Positions 51,950 through 60,561 of a DNA stretch of 64,000 nucleotides are shown in pieces. The translations under genes and the position numbers were made by a program. The stretch spans positions 62,001 through 126,000 of the forward strand of contig DATNEW010000016.1 of the NCBI GenBank assembly GCA_035606695.1, in the 5' to 3' direction. The DNA comes from Gemmatimonadaceae bacterium. GTDB lineage: Bacteria > Gemmatimonadota > Gemmatimonadetes > Gemmatimonadales > Gemmatimonadaceae. Under the pieces are notes generated by a model. That model was given only the letters and a program-made list of their open reading frames with translations, made no database searches and was not told the DNA's origin. The number at the start of each line of letters is the position of its first letter. Position 1 is the first letter of the stretch.

Positions 51950-54283
51950 TCACGCCAACCCCCGCGCCTTCCGATACCACCACTCCGCCCCAAGCAGCGA
52001 AATCAACAAGAACAACACCGCCGGCATGTCCCACAGATCCATCTGATTCACCACCGTCACACCATGCTTGCTCAACGCCACATCCTCGGCGAGCGTGCTC
52101 GCCGTCGCGGGCGTGTAGAACTTTCCACCGGTTTCCTTCGCCATGCGCTGCAGCAGCGGCGCGCGCATCTCGGCGTCGTAGTATTCCGTATTGAGATCGG
52201 CGACGCGCAGATAAGTCGTGTCGCCGGCGACGACGCCGTTCGGCGCCTCCGCATCAACGCGAATGTTGTAGATGCCCGCCTGATCCGGCGTGAACGTGCT
52301 GCGATACTCACCATCGCGGTCGATCGCCCAATCGAGCGGCAGATCGCGCGTGAATCCGCTGTCGGTCGTGATGTGTGCCACGACCTTCGCGTCGTTCCGC
52401 GGGAGATACCCGCTGTCGCTCACGCTCGCGCGAATCGTGATCGGACTTTTCGGGTTCGCCTGGTCGGTCGGCAACGACACCACCACGCGATTTGGAACGT
52501 CCGTCGTGATCCACCGGAGCATCTGCCGCCAGAACCGCGAGAACGTCTGATCGTCCGCCGCCGTCGCCGGATCCATCTGCCAGTTCCACGAATCCTGAAC
52601 CGTGAACGCCACCGACAGTCCGCGCCCATAACGCTGATACACCAGCACCGGCTGTGAGTAATCGCGAAGCGGCGCACCGGGTTCGCCGGCGCGTCCGCCC
52701 GGCGCCATCGTGCCGCGAATCAGCGTCACCGCGCCCGGCTTCACCTCGCGAATGCGATTCGTCGTCGTCACCGCCGGCAGGGACTTCCACCGCTCGAGCG
52801 ATGCCGCCGGCGTCGCCGCGATCTGCGCCACGGCGTGCGTCATTCCGGCCGGCTCGAGCGAAACTTTGAGATCCGCGAAAAACGTCAATGAATCCGGCAC
52901 GGCGTCGCCGGCAATGACGACCGGCATGACATCGGCCAACGGCGTTCCCGCATATCCACCCTCGGCAAACGATCGACGTCCGCCGAGGAGAAGGAGGCCG
53001 CCGCCGCGCACGTTGACGAAGTCGGCGAGCATCGCCAGTTGGTCGTGCGTGAAGAAGCTCGCTTCCACGCTGCCGATGATGATCGCGCGATAGCGGAAGA
53101 GATCCGCGCGCGTTTTCGGGAATCCGCTCGCGAGCTCGTTCGCGCTGTCGACGCTCAGGCGCAGAAACTTGTTGTCCGCCGTCCGAATCATCGACACGAC
53201 CTGGATGTTCGAATCGGCTTCGACGGCCGCGCGAATGAAACGCGTCTCGTAGCGCGGCTCGCCGTCGACGTAGAGAATCTTTTCGCGGCCGTCGCGCACG
53301 TCGACGAGCGCCTGCTGCACATTGTTCTGCTCGACCTGTTCGCCCGGCTGCGCCGGAATGCGGAACGCGAACGAACGCGCACCGGCTTTGTTCGCGACGA
53401 CCGACACGCGAATCGGCGCCACGTCGCCGTCCGGCGGCAGCGTGATCGAATCGCGCGAAACGATCTGGCCGTTGTCCTCGACCACGAGCGGCACGCGCTT
53501 GCCGGCGTAGCCGCGTTGACGAATCATCAGGTCGGCGACCAGCGCGCCGCCGCGCAATACACTGTGCGCGGCTTCGACGCGCCGAATCTCGATGTCCTTG
53601 TCGAAATGCTCGGCGCCGAGTCCCACGGTGAAGATCGGCACGGAGCGCGCGCGCAGCGAGAGCAGTTCGTCGCCGATCGGCGCACGCGAATTGTCGGCGC
53701 CGTCGGAGAGCACCACGAGACCCGAGAGCGGGACGGCGTCGAGCTCCTGGCGCGCCTGCTCCACCGCGTCGCCGAGATGCGTCTCGCCCGCGTTGAATCC
53801 CAGCTCGGCCACGCTGTCGACGCGCTGCGCGCCGTTCGAGAATCGGAAGAGCCGCACGACGAACTTCTCACGCAGCGCCTTGAGCAGCGAGCTGTCCGGA
53901 CCGCCGAACGCGTGACGCACCCAGTCGCTGCGCGACTTGTCCTTGCCATCGGTGATCTGCATGCTGCGCGAGTCGTCGATCAACACGCCGACGTAATTTC
54001 GCTGCGGCACCGCCGCGGAGAGCAGCAGCATCGGCCGAAACAAACACGCGATCAACACGAGGAAGGCCGCGACGCGCAGCGTTCCAAGCACCCAGCGATC
54101 GCGCCGCGTGCTCTTCCCGCGCACGCCCGCGTAACTCAGCACCGCGGGCACGCCAATCGCCGCCGCGGCCAGCAGCAACACGATCACCGAGAACGGCGCG
54201 CCGAAGGCAAAACTTCCCTTCGCGAACTCCGTTGGCCGGTACTTGAAGAGAAACGAAAAAATTCCTTCAAACCAATGGGCCAT
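51950..54283 (-). CDS. vWA and GATase1-like membrane protein, first gene of the MoxR operon
   Basis: 777 residues from the ATG at 54283; a longer frame from 54343 lacks support. Membrane helices near 28-52 and 68-92 precede a vWA domain with metal-site D103-D-S-R-S107, then a GATase1-like segment (ILYVDGEPRYETRFIRAAV and FVNVRGGGLLLLGGRRSF), beta domains and a last C-terminal helix (PAVLFLLISLLGAEWWY). The GATase1-like fold lacks an obvious catalytic Cys. It is expected in the inner membrane with both domains facing the periplasm. Confidence 0.88.
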   Translation of the reverse strand: MAHWFEGIFSFLFKYRPTEFAKGSFAFGAPFSVIVLLLAAAAIGVPAVLSYAGVRGKSTRRDRWVLGTLRVAAFLVLIACLFRPMLLLSAAVPQRNYVGVLIDDSRSMQITDGKDKSRSDWVRHAFGGPDSSLLKALREKFVVRLFRFSNGAQRVDSVAELGFNAGETHLGDAVEQARQELDAVPLSGLVVLSDGADNSRAPIGDELLSLRARSVPIFTVGLGAEHFDKDIEIRRVEAAHSVLRGGALVADLMIRQRGYAGKRVPLVVEDNGQIVSRDSITLPPDGDVAPIRVSVVANKAGARSFAFRIPAQPGEQVEQNNVQQALVDVRDGREKILYVDGEPRYETRFIRAAVEADSNIQVVSMIRTADNKFLRLSVDSANELASGFPKTRADLFRYRAIIIGSVEASFFTHDQLAMLADFVNVRGGGLLLLGGRRSFAEGGYAGTPLADVMPVVIAGDAVPDSLTFFADLKVSLEPAGMTHAVAQIAATPAASLERWKSLPAVTTTNRIREVKPGAVTLIRGTMAPGGRAGEPGAPLRDYSQPVLVYQRYGRGLSVAFTVQDSWNWQMDPATAADDQTFSRFWRQMLRWITTDVPNRVVVSLPTDQANPKSPITIRASVSDSGYLPRNDAKVVAHITTDSGFTRDLPLDWAIDRDGEYRSTFTPDQAGIYNIRVDAEAPNGVVAGDTTYLRVADLNTEYYDAEMRAPLLQRMAKETGGKFYTPATASTLAEDVALSKHGVTVVNQMDLWDMPAVLFLLISLLGAEWWYRKARGLA

Positions 54284-54384
54284 GATTACACTACGACGCG
54301 CTCGCCGTCTTGGTTGAGACACTTTGAGACACGGAACCGGCATGCGCGGTTCCCAATACGACCCGTCACTACATTTTCCCTACA

Positions 54385-55299
54385 ATGAACGCTCGCTATT
54401 TCACCTGTGACGTGTTCACCGATCGGCGCTTCGGCGGAAATCAGCTCGCGGTCTTTCCGGACGCGAGCAAAGTCCCCTCTGAGCTAATGCACCCGATCGC
54501 ACGAGAGTTCAACTACTCCGAGACCACATTTGTACTGCCGCCTGACGACCCGAGCCATACGGCCAAGGTCCGCATCTTCACGCCGGGCGGCGAGTTGCAG
54601 TTTGCCGGGCACCCGACGGTCGGCACCGCGCACGTCCTCGCGTCGGTCGGAGCCGTTCGTCTCAGCGGGGACGAAACGCGAATCGTGCTCGAGGAAGGCG
54701 TCGGCCCCGTTCCCGTCATGATTCGCGCAAGGAACGGCAAACCGGAATTCGCGCAGCTCTCGGTCGCGCAGCTTCCGCAGGTCGGGCCGCCGCCGCCATC
54801 CGCCGCGCAACTGGCCGCCGCCCTTTCGCTGCCGACCGATTCGGTGCTCGACGGCGAGCGCGGAATGAAACCCGAGACCGTCTCGTGCGGCACTCCGTTT
54901 CTGTTCGTGCCGTTGCGTGATCGCGACGCGGTCTCGCGCTCACGCGTGAAGCTCGACCTCTTCGAGGCCGCGCTCGGCGGCTACGTCACGGAGAAAGTGA
55001 TGGTCTTCGCGACCGAAGCGGAGCAGGCCGGACACGACATTCGCGCGCGGATGTATGCGCCCGGCATCGGCGTTCCCGAAGATCCGGCGACGGGCAGCGC
55101 GTGCGTCGCGCTCGCGGGCTACCTTGCCGCGCGCGATGAACGCCGCGACGGCACGCTGCGCTGGATCGTCGAACAGGGTTTCGAGATGGGCCGCCCGAGC
55201 CTTCTCGAGATCGAAGCGGACAAGAACGACGGCGCGATCACGGCTGCGCGCGTCGGCGGCAAGACTGTCCTGGTGTGCGAAGGCTCGATGTCGCTCTAG
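54385..55299 (+). CDS. PhzF-family isomerase-like protein
   Basis: 304 residues. The catalytic glutamate is E46 in NYSETTFVLP, and GHPTVGTAHVLA and EDPATGSACVALAGYL are the family's conserved loops. PhzF itself isomerises DHHA in phenazine synthesis; most relatives, likely including this one, act on unknown small acids. No other phenazine genes are near. It is divergent from the MoxR operon, 101 bp away, and 24 bp upstream of the MetAP gene. Confidence 0.9.
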   Translation: MNARYFTCDVFTDRRFGGNQLAVFPDASKVPSELMHPIAREFNYSETTFVLPPDDPSHTAKVRIFTPGGELQFAGHPTVGTAHVLASVGAVRLSGDETRIVLEEGVGPVPVMIRARNGKPEFAQLSVAQLPQVGPPPPSAAQLAAALSLPTDSVLDGERGMKPETVSCGTPFLFVPLRDRDAVSRSRVKLDLFEAALGGYVTEKVMVFATEAEQAGHDIRARMYAPGIGVPEDPATGSACVALAGYLAARDERRDGTLRWIVEQGFEMGRPSLLEIEADKNDGAITAARVGGKTVLVCEGSMSL

Positions 55300-55323
55300 T
55301 CACCGCTTACCGTTTTCCGCCTC

Positions 55324-56067
55324 ATGACCATCGAATCCAGTTCCGACCTGCAAGGCATGCGCGCGGTGGGCAAGCTCGTCGGCCAAGCCATCATCGAGAT
55401 GCGCCAGGCGCTCGCGCCGGGGATGACGACTGAGCAACTCGACGACGTCGGCGCCAACTTCCTTCGCCGCCACGGCGCACGCTCCGCGCCGCAGCTCACC
55501 TATGCGTTTCCGGGGTTCAACTGCATCAGCGTCAACGACGAGGTGGTGCACGGTGTTCCCGGCTCGCGCCGCCTGAAGCCGGGCGACGTCGTGAAGATCG
55601 ACGTGACGGCGGAGCTGGACGGATTCATCGCCGATTCCGCGTGCACCGCGATCATTCCGCCGGTGAGCACGGCGGCGCACAATCTCGCGCAGTGCGCCGA
55701 GCGCGCGTTCAGGCGCGGCCTCGAGGTCGCGTCAGCGGGCGTTCGCATTTCCGCACTGGGGCGCGCGGTCGAAGAAGAAGTGAATCGCTGGGGACACTCG
55801 GTCATCCGCGAGATGTGCGGGCACGGCGTCGGGCGCGGCCTTCACGAAAAGCCGTCGGTCCCGAATTTCTTCAGCCCGTTCACGCCGGGCACGCTCACGG
55901 ACGGCATGGTGATCGCGCTCGAGCCGATCATTGCCGAGCGGCCGTCGCCGGTGTTCGAGGATGACGACGGCTGGACGATTCGCACGGCGACGGGCTGCCT
56001 TGCGGCGCACTACGAGCATACGATCGTCATCCGAGAGGGCCGCGCGGAGATTTTGACCGCGGCGTGA
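55324..56067 (+). CDS. map: Methionine aminopeptidase, type I
   Basis: 247 residues, the usual length. Metal ligands are D93, D104 (KIDVTAELDGFIADSACT), H167 (CGHGVGRGLHE), E200 (ALEPII) and E231 (HYEHTIVI); H76 in NDEVVHGVPG binds substrate. It removes the initiator methionine from new proteins. It follows the PhzF-family gene closely. A second map gene elsewhere in the genome would be no surprise, since this one is not in the usual ribosomal cluster. Confidence 0.94.
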   Translation: MTIESSSDLQGMRAVGKLVGQAIIEMRQALAPGMTTEQLDDVGANFLRRHGARSAPQLTYAFPGFNCISVNDEVVHGVPGSRRLKPGDVVKIDVTAELDGFIADSACTAIIPPVSTAAHNLAQCAERAFRRGLEVASAGVRISALGRAVEEEVNRWGHSVIREMCGHGVGRGLHEKPSVPNFFSPFTPGTLTDGMVIALEPIIAERPSPVFEDDDGWTIRTATGCLAAHYEHTIVIREGRAEILTAA

Positions 56068-56215
56068 GCGATGGGCGATGGGCGATGGGTCTTGACGGAA
56101 AGTGTGTCGCGTCGCAGTATACCGTGAGACGGTATATCACCGTGCGGTATATCGCGCACCCGCCCAACGACCATCGCCCAGCGCATGCCCACCGCCCAGC
56201 ACCCAGCGCCCAGCC
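56068..56215. repeat. Family C inverted pair flanking the second PadR promoter
   Basis: GAGCGATGGGCGATGGGCGA (56068-56087) and the inverse ATCGCCCAGCGC ... CCGCCCAGCACCCAGC (about 56170-56212) flank the operator region. The right part encodes the first dozen residues of the second PadR protein (MPTAQHPAPSPQ). Confidence 0.7.
56119..56155 (+). promoter_or_regulatory. Probable PadR operator, second system
   Basis: ATACCG-N5-CGGTAT (56119-56135) is a perfect inverted repeat, and CACCGTGCGGTATATC follows as a second related site. The pair lies 30-65 bases upstream of the second PadR gene. Confidence 0.6.
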
Positions 56216-56529
56216 CGCAGGTCTTTCACATCCTCCTCGCCCTCGTCGGCGAAGACCTCCACGGCTACGCCATCATTCAGGATGTCGCCGAGCGCACCGG
56301 CGGCGAAGTCAAGTTGACGGCGAGCACGCTGTACGCCGCGGTGAAGCGCCTGCTGGACATGGGATGGATCGAAGAGGCGCGCCGCCGGCCCCGCACCGGC
56401 GACGACCCGCGCCGCCGCTATTACCACCTCACGCACCTCGGCCGCGAGGCCGCGCGCGCCGAAGCCATGCGTCTCGAGCGACTCGCGGCGATGGCGCGCG
56501 CCAAGCATCTCATCCCCGCACGGCGATGA
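56185..56529 (+). CDS. PadR-family transcriptional regulator (second)
   Basis: 114 residues. The winged helix has VFHILLALVGEDLHGYAI, then LTASTLYAAVKRLLDMGWIEE and DDPRRRYYHLTHLGREAAR. It belongs to a different PadR subgroup from the other two (no EEG...ALHRM motif). The start ATG at 56185 and the first dozen residues come from repeat C. Its stop overlaps the ADOP start by four bases (ATGA). Likely represses this unit through the ATACCG-type repeats upstream. Confidence 0.92.
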   Translation: MPTAQHPAPSPQVFHILLALVGEDLHGYAIIQDVAERTGGEVKLTASTLYAAVKRLLDMGWIEEARRRPRTGDDPRRRYYHLTHLGREAARAEAMRLERLAAMARAKHLIPARR

Positions 56530-59174
56530 CGGTCCGCGTCTACCGCGCACTGCTCGTGCTCTTGCTGCCGTCGTCGTTTCACGACGCGTTCGGCAGCGAG
56601 CTGCTCGCGGTGTACACGGAAATCGATCGCGCCGTCCGCGCACGCGCCGGCCGGCGCGCCGCATGGCGTGCATTGGCGGCCGAGCTGCCCGGTCTCATTC
56701 GTCTCGCCGTGAACGAGCGGCGCACCGATCGCACCATTCGCGCACCCGCCGCGACGACTCGCCTCGAGGAGAACATGTTCGACTCGCTTCGCCAGGACCT
56801 CACCGTCGCCGCGCGGTCGCTGCGCCGCTCGCCACTCTTCGCGCTCGTCGCGATCGCGTCGCTCGCGCTCGGCATCGGCGCCAACACGGCAATCTTCAGT
56901 GTCGTCGACGCGGTGCTGCTCGCGCCGCTGCACTTCGCCGATCCGTCGCGGCTCGTCGCGTTGAATCAGGTCGACAAGACCGCCGACGCGATGGCGACCA
57001 GCGAAACGTCGCCCGCGAGCTTCTATGATTGGCAAGCACATACGAGGTCGATGCATCTCGCCGGATATTCCGGCGTCACCGCGACGTTGCTGCGCGGCGG
57101 GGCAGATCCGGAACAGCTCGAGGGCTTGCGCAGCATCGGCGGCCTGCTGCCGCTCCTGGGCGTTGCTCCGGAAATCGGCCGCGTGCTCACCCTCGACGAC
57201 GAGGTGCCGGAAGCGCCGCCGGTGATGGTGCTGAGCTACGATCGGTGGCGGCGATCGTTCGGCGGCGATCGCGGCGTGATCGGCCGCGTCGTCGATCTCA
57301 ATGGAATGCCCACGACGATCGTCGGCGTGATGCCGCCCGCGTTCGGATTCGGCGATCCGCTCGACTACGTCGTGCCCGCGCACTTCACGCCGCAGTTTCG
57401 CGCCAATCGCGACCAATACTTCATTTCCGTCGTCGGCCGTCTCGCGCCGGGCGCTACCGTCGACGCAGCGCGCGCCGAGATGGGCGTGATCGGCGATCGA
57501 TTGATTCGCGACTGGCCAAAATTCAATCAGGGAACGCGCATCGATGTCGCGCCGCTGCGCGACACCATCGTCGGCGCGGTGAGACGGCAGTTGTTCGTGC
57601 TCATGTGCGCCGTCGGGTTCGTGCTGCTCATCACCTGCGCCAACCTTGGCAACCTGTTGCTCGCGCGCGCAGCAGGCCGCCGCCGCGAAATCGCGATTCG
57701 CCAAGCCCTCGGCGCCGGCCGCTCGCGCGTGTTGCGTCAGTTGCTCACCGAGAGCATGCTGCTCGCGGGCGCCGGCGGCGTCGCGGGACTTCTGGTCGGC
57801 AAGGGATTTCTCAGGTTGCTGCTCGCCGCGCAGGTGACGACGAACTTGCCGCGCGCCGGCGAGATCGCGCTCGACGCGCGGGTGATTCTCTTTACGACGT
57901 TCGTGTCGATCGCCGCCGGTCTCGCATTCGGGAGCGTGCCGGGTTGGCAGCTTGCTCGCGGCTCGTCCATCGATGCGTTGCGGGACGGCGGCCGCGGCTC
58001 GAGCGGACACCAATGGGCGCGCAGCGTGCTCGTCGTGTCCGAGATCGCGCTCGCGATGATTCTGCTCACTGGTGCCGGGTTGTTGCTGCGAAGCTTCGAG
58101 CGCCTGCGCGAGGTTCACAGCGGCGTGCGAACCGAGGGTGTGTTGACGTTCAGCCTGCGTCCTCACGCGGCGTCATCCGCGATGTTCGAGGATGTGCTCA
58201 CGCGCTTGCACGCACTGCCGGGCGTACGGGCCGCGGCGGTGACGAGTTATCTGCCGATCGCGGGACGCGGCACGGGGGCGTGGTTCAATCGCATCGATCG
58301 ACCGCTGCCTGAAAACGTGCAGCCGACCGGCGTGCCGTATCGTGTCGTGACGCCGGAGTTCTTTGCGGCGACCGGCATTCCGCTCGTGCGCGGCCGATTG
58401 TTCACGACCGCCGATCGCGTCGATGCGCCCGGGATCATCGTGAACGAGGCGTTGGTGAAGCAGTACTATCCCGGCGAAGATCCACTCGGCAAACCAGTCT
58501 ACATGGGTGCGCCCGACAATCGGCTGTTTCATGAGGCGCCGATCGTCGGGGTCGTTGCCGATACGCGCGACGCCGGCCTCGCGGCCGATCCGCTGCCGAC
58601 CGTCTACATCCCACTCGCCGTGATGCCGAGCTGGCCGTTCTTCGACGTCGTGGTGCGGACGACGGGCAATGCGTCACTTCTTGCGCCGTCGGCGCGCGCG
58701 ATCGTTCACGCGGTGATGCCGACGACGCCGGTCGGCGACATGCGCACGTACGACGACGTGCTCGCCGCGGCGGTCGCGCCCGCGCGTTGGTCCACCACGC
58801 TGCTCGGCGTGTTCGCGGCGGTTGCACTCGCCATCGCCGTGCTGGGGGTGTTCGGCGTGCTCTCGTTCCTCGTCACCCAGCGCACGCGCGAGCTTGGCAT
58901 TCGCATCGCGCTCGGCGCATCGTCGCGCGCGGTGCGGCGCATGGTCGTGGGACGCGGGTTGGTGTTGGTCGGTGCGGGGTTGGGCGTCGGCGTGCTCGGC
59001 GCGCTGTTGCTGACGCAGTTCATGTCCACGCTGCTCTTCGACGTGCCGCCGCGCGATGCCGTGACGTTCGTGGGAGTCGCGGCGCTGTTGGCGATCTGCG
59101 GCGCGGTGGCGAGCTATCTCCCGGCGCGCCGCGCGACGCTGGTCGATCCCGTCATCGCGCTGCGGGCGGAATGA
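56526..59174 (+). CDS. ADOP-family ABC-type permease 2
   Basis: 882 residues from the ATG at 56526. The N-terminus (about 1-75) is distinct from the other two ADOPs: RVYRALLVLLLPSSFHDAFG with a short helical segment. The two MacB/FtsX halves follow, with SLALGIGANTAIFSVVDAV, LLITCANLGNLLLARAAGRR and the C-terminal AVLGVFGVLSFLVTQRTREL, ending ALRAE. No ATPase gene adjacent. Co-transcribed with the second PadR gene; it probably shares the function of the ADOP class but differs in regulation. Confidence 0.9.
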   Translation: MTVRVYRALLVLLLPSSFHDAFGSELLAVYTEIDRAVRARAGRRAAWRALAAELPGLIRLAVNERRTDRTIRAPAATTRLEENMFDSLRQDLTVAARSLRRSPLFALVAIASLALGIGANTAIFSVVDAVLLAPLHFADPSRLVALNQVDKTADAMATSETSPASFYDWQAHTRSMHLAGYSGVTATLLRGGADPEQLEGLRSIGGLLPLLGVAPEIGRVLTLDDEVPEAPPVMVLSYDRWRRSFGGDRGVIGRVVDLNGMPTTIVGVMPPAFGFGDPLDYVVPAHFTPQFRANRDQYFISVVGRLAPGATVDAARAEMGVIGDRLIRDWPKFNQGTRIDVAPLRDTIVGAVRRQLFVLMCAVGFVLLITCANLGNLLLARAAGRRREIAIRQALGAGRSRVLRQLLTESMLLAGAGGVAGLLVGKGFLRLLLAAQVTTNLPRAGEIALDARVILFTTFVSIAAGLAFGSVPGWQLARGSSIDALRDGGRGSSGHQWARSVLVVSEIALAMILLTGAGLLLRSFERLREVHSGVRTEGVLTFSLRPHAASSAMFEDVLTRLHALPGVRAAAVTSYLPIAGRGTGAWFNRIDRPLPENVQPTGVPYRVVTPEFFAATGIPLVRGRLFTTADRVDAPGIIVNEALVKQYYPGEDPLGKPVYMGAPDNRLFHEAPIVGVVADTRDAGLAADPLPTVYIPLAVMPSWPFFDVVVRTTGNASLLAPSARAIVHAVMPTTPVGDMRTYDDVLAAAVAPARWSTTLLGVFAAVALAIAVLGVFGVLSFLVTQRTRELGIRIALGASSRAVRRMVVGRGLVLVGAGLGVGVLGALLLTQFMSTLLFDVPPRDAVTFVGVAALLAICGAVASYLPARRATLVDPVIALRAE

Positions 59175-59180
59175 GGGCCG

Positions 59181-60059
59181 TTACAACTCGTCGATGCTGC
59201 GCGGCCAGTCCTGCTTGAGTAATCTCGAAAGTCCGCGATCGGCAAGGAGCTTTCCGTCCGTCTGGCAGCGCGCGCAGTAGTTCGTTTCGTTGTCGGCGTA
59301 TCGAATGCGCTGCACCGCGGTACCGCAGACGGGGCACGGCTGACCGAACTTGCCGTGCACGGCCATCTCGTCGCGGAAGGCCGTGACCTTTTCGGGAAAG
59401 CCGTCGGCTGATTCCCTGCGCAGCCGGTCGGTCCATTCGATGAGCGTCGCGCGCGTCGCATCGAACAGGCGCGCGATCTCGTCGTCCGACAGGCGGCTCG
59501 TGAGCTTCACCGGCGACAGGCGCGCGCGGTGGAGAATCTCGTCGGAGTACGCGTTTCCGATGCCGCTGAACAGGCGCGGGTCGGTGAGCGATCGCTTGAT
59601 CGTGTGATTCTCCGAGCGCAGTCGCTCGGCGAATGCGTCGCGCGATGCGTCGAGCACCTCGAGCCCGCCGCGCCCGTGCTCGGCGAGTCCCGCGCGGCCG
59701 CGGACGAGGTAGAGCGATGCGCGGCGTTTCGTGCCGGCTTCGGTCAGCGTGAGCGTGCCCGTCGAGAAGTCGAACTCGGCGAGCGGGCTGCGGCCCCCTT
59801 TCGCTCCGCGCGCTTTCCAGTGAAGGCGGCCGGCGATCATCAGGTGCAGCACGATGAACAGGTCGCCCTCCAGCTCGACCACGATGCGTTTGCCGAGTCG
59901 CGAGACGGCGACGACGCGCTTGCCGATCAGATCGGAGAGTGGCGGTTCCACTGTCCGAAGCAGGAATGGCGTCTTGAGGCGGACTTCATCGAGCGTTGCG
60001 CCGGGGATGCGGCGTTCGAGCGCTTCGACGTAGACGGTGATGTCCGGCAGTTCGGGCAT
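59181..60059 (-). CDS. Fpg/Nei-family DNA glycosylase
   Basis: 292 residues. The N-terminal P2 and E3 (MPELPD) are the catalytic imino and acid residues, and K57 (GKRIVVEL) is the beta-loop lysine. A helix-two-turn-helix (about 150-230) and a C-terminal zinc finger (CPVCGT ... CARCQTDGK) complete the fold. It removes oxidised bases such as 8-oxoguanine or formamidopyrimidines and cuts the strand. The motif after MPELP (DITVY instead of EVET) suggests the DNA-formamidopyrimidine-like subgroup of uncertain specificity. Convergent with the ADOP2 gene. Confidence 0.9.
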   Translation of the reverse strand: MPELPDITVYVEALERRIPGATLDEVRLKTPFLLRTVEPPLSDLIGKRVVAVSRLGKRIVVELEGDLFIVLHLMIAGRLHWKARGAKGGRSPLAEFDFSTGTLTLTEAGTKRRASLYLVRGRAGLAEHGRGGLEVLDASRDAFAERLRSENHTIKRSLTDPRLFSGIGNAYSDEILHRARLSPVKLTSRLSDDEIARLFDATRATLIEWTDRLRRESADGFPEKVTAFRDEMAVHGKFGQPCPVCGTAVQRIRYADNETNYCARCQTDGKLLADRGLSRLLKQDWPRSIDEL

Positions 60060-60117
60060 GGCAGGAAACTTACCGTTCGGCGGGCGCCTGGGGTTTCGCG
60101 GGGTGGCGGGAACGTTT

Positions 60118-60168
60118 TTGACGGACCCGGTGTCAGAGTGATAGTTTCCTTCCCTGAATCATTCAGGG
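60118..60168 (+). promoter_or_regulatory. Promoter and probable PadR operator, third system
   Basis: TTGACG (60118-60123) and ATAGTT (60141-60146), spaced 17, are followed by the near-perfect palindrome CCCTGAAT-C-ATTCAGGG (60152-60168). A related half-site (TTTCAGGGGA, about 60202) lies nearer the gene. Repression would act just past the transcription start. Confidence 0.6.
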
Positions 60169-60218
60169 GAGGAGGCGCATTCCGCTTCATTCCCATCAAC
60201 ATTTCAGGGGAACGCCGC

Positions 60219-60551
60219 GTGGCGACCATCGATCTCGACCTGCTCCAGGGAACGCTCGACCTCCTCGTGCTCAAGGCGCTCAAGTGGGGACCGCGGCACG
60301 GCTACGCCGTCGCGTCGTGGATCCGCGGCGTCACCAACCAGCGCCTGCAGATCGAGGAAGGCGCGCTCTACACCGCGCTCCACCGCATGGAAAAGCGCGG
60401 GTGGCTCGAGGCCGAGTGGGGCGTGTCGGAGAACAATCGCAAGGCGAAGTTCTATCAGCTCACCGCCCAGGGACGAAAGCAGCTTCGCGCCAAGTCCGAA
60501 GTGTGGACGGAGTACGCTGCCGCGGTATTCAAAGTGCTTCGCACCGTGTGA
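60219..60551 (+). CDS. PadR-family transcriptional regulator (third)
   Basis: 110 residues from GTG at 60219. The winged helix has LLQGTLDLLVLKALKWGPRHGYAV, IEEGALYTALHRMEKRGWLE and NNRKAKFYQLTAQGRKQL; closest to the first PadR of the window. A longer open frame reaches back to 59529 through non-coding sequence and is not real. Partner is the third ADOP, starting 10 bases downstream. Confidence 0.92.
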   Translation: MATIDLDLLQGTLDLLVLKALKWGPRHGYAVASWIRGVTNQRLQIEEGALYTALHRMEKRGWLEAEWGVSENNRKAKFYQLTAQGRKQLRAKSEVWTEYAAAVFKVLRTV

Positions 60552-60561
60552 GGAGCGTGCC

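Noticed and set aside
59529..60218. N-terminal extension of the third PadR gene
   Set aside because: The frame runs through non-coding and antisense sequence; PadR homology begins just after GTG 60219.
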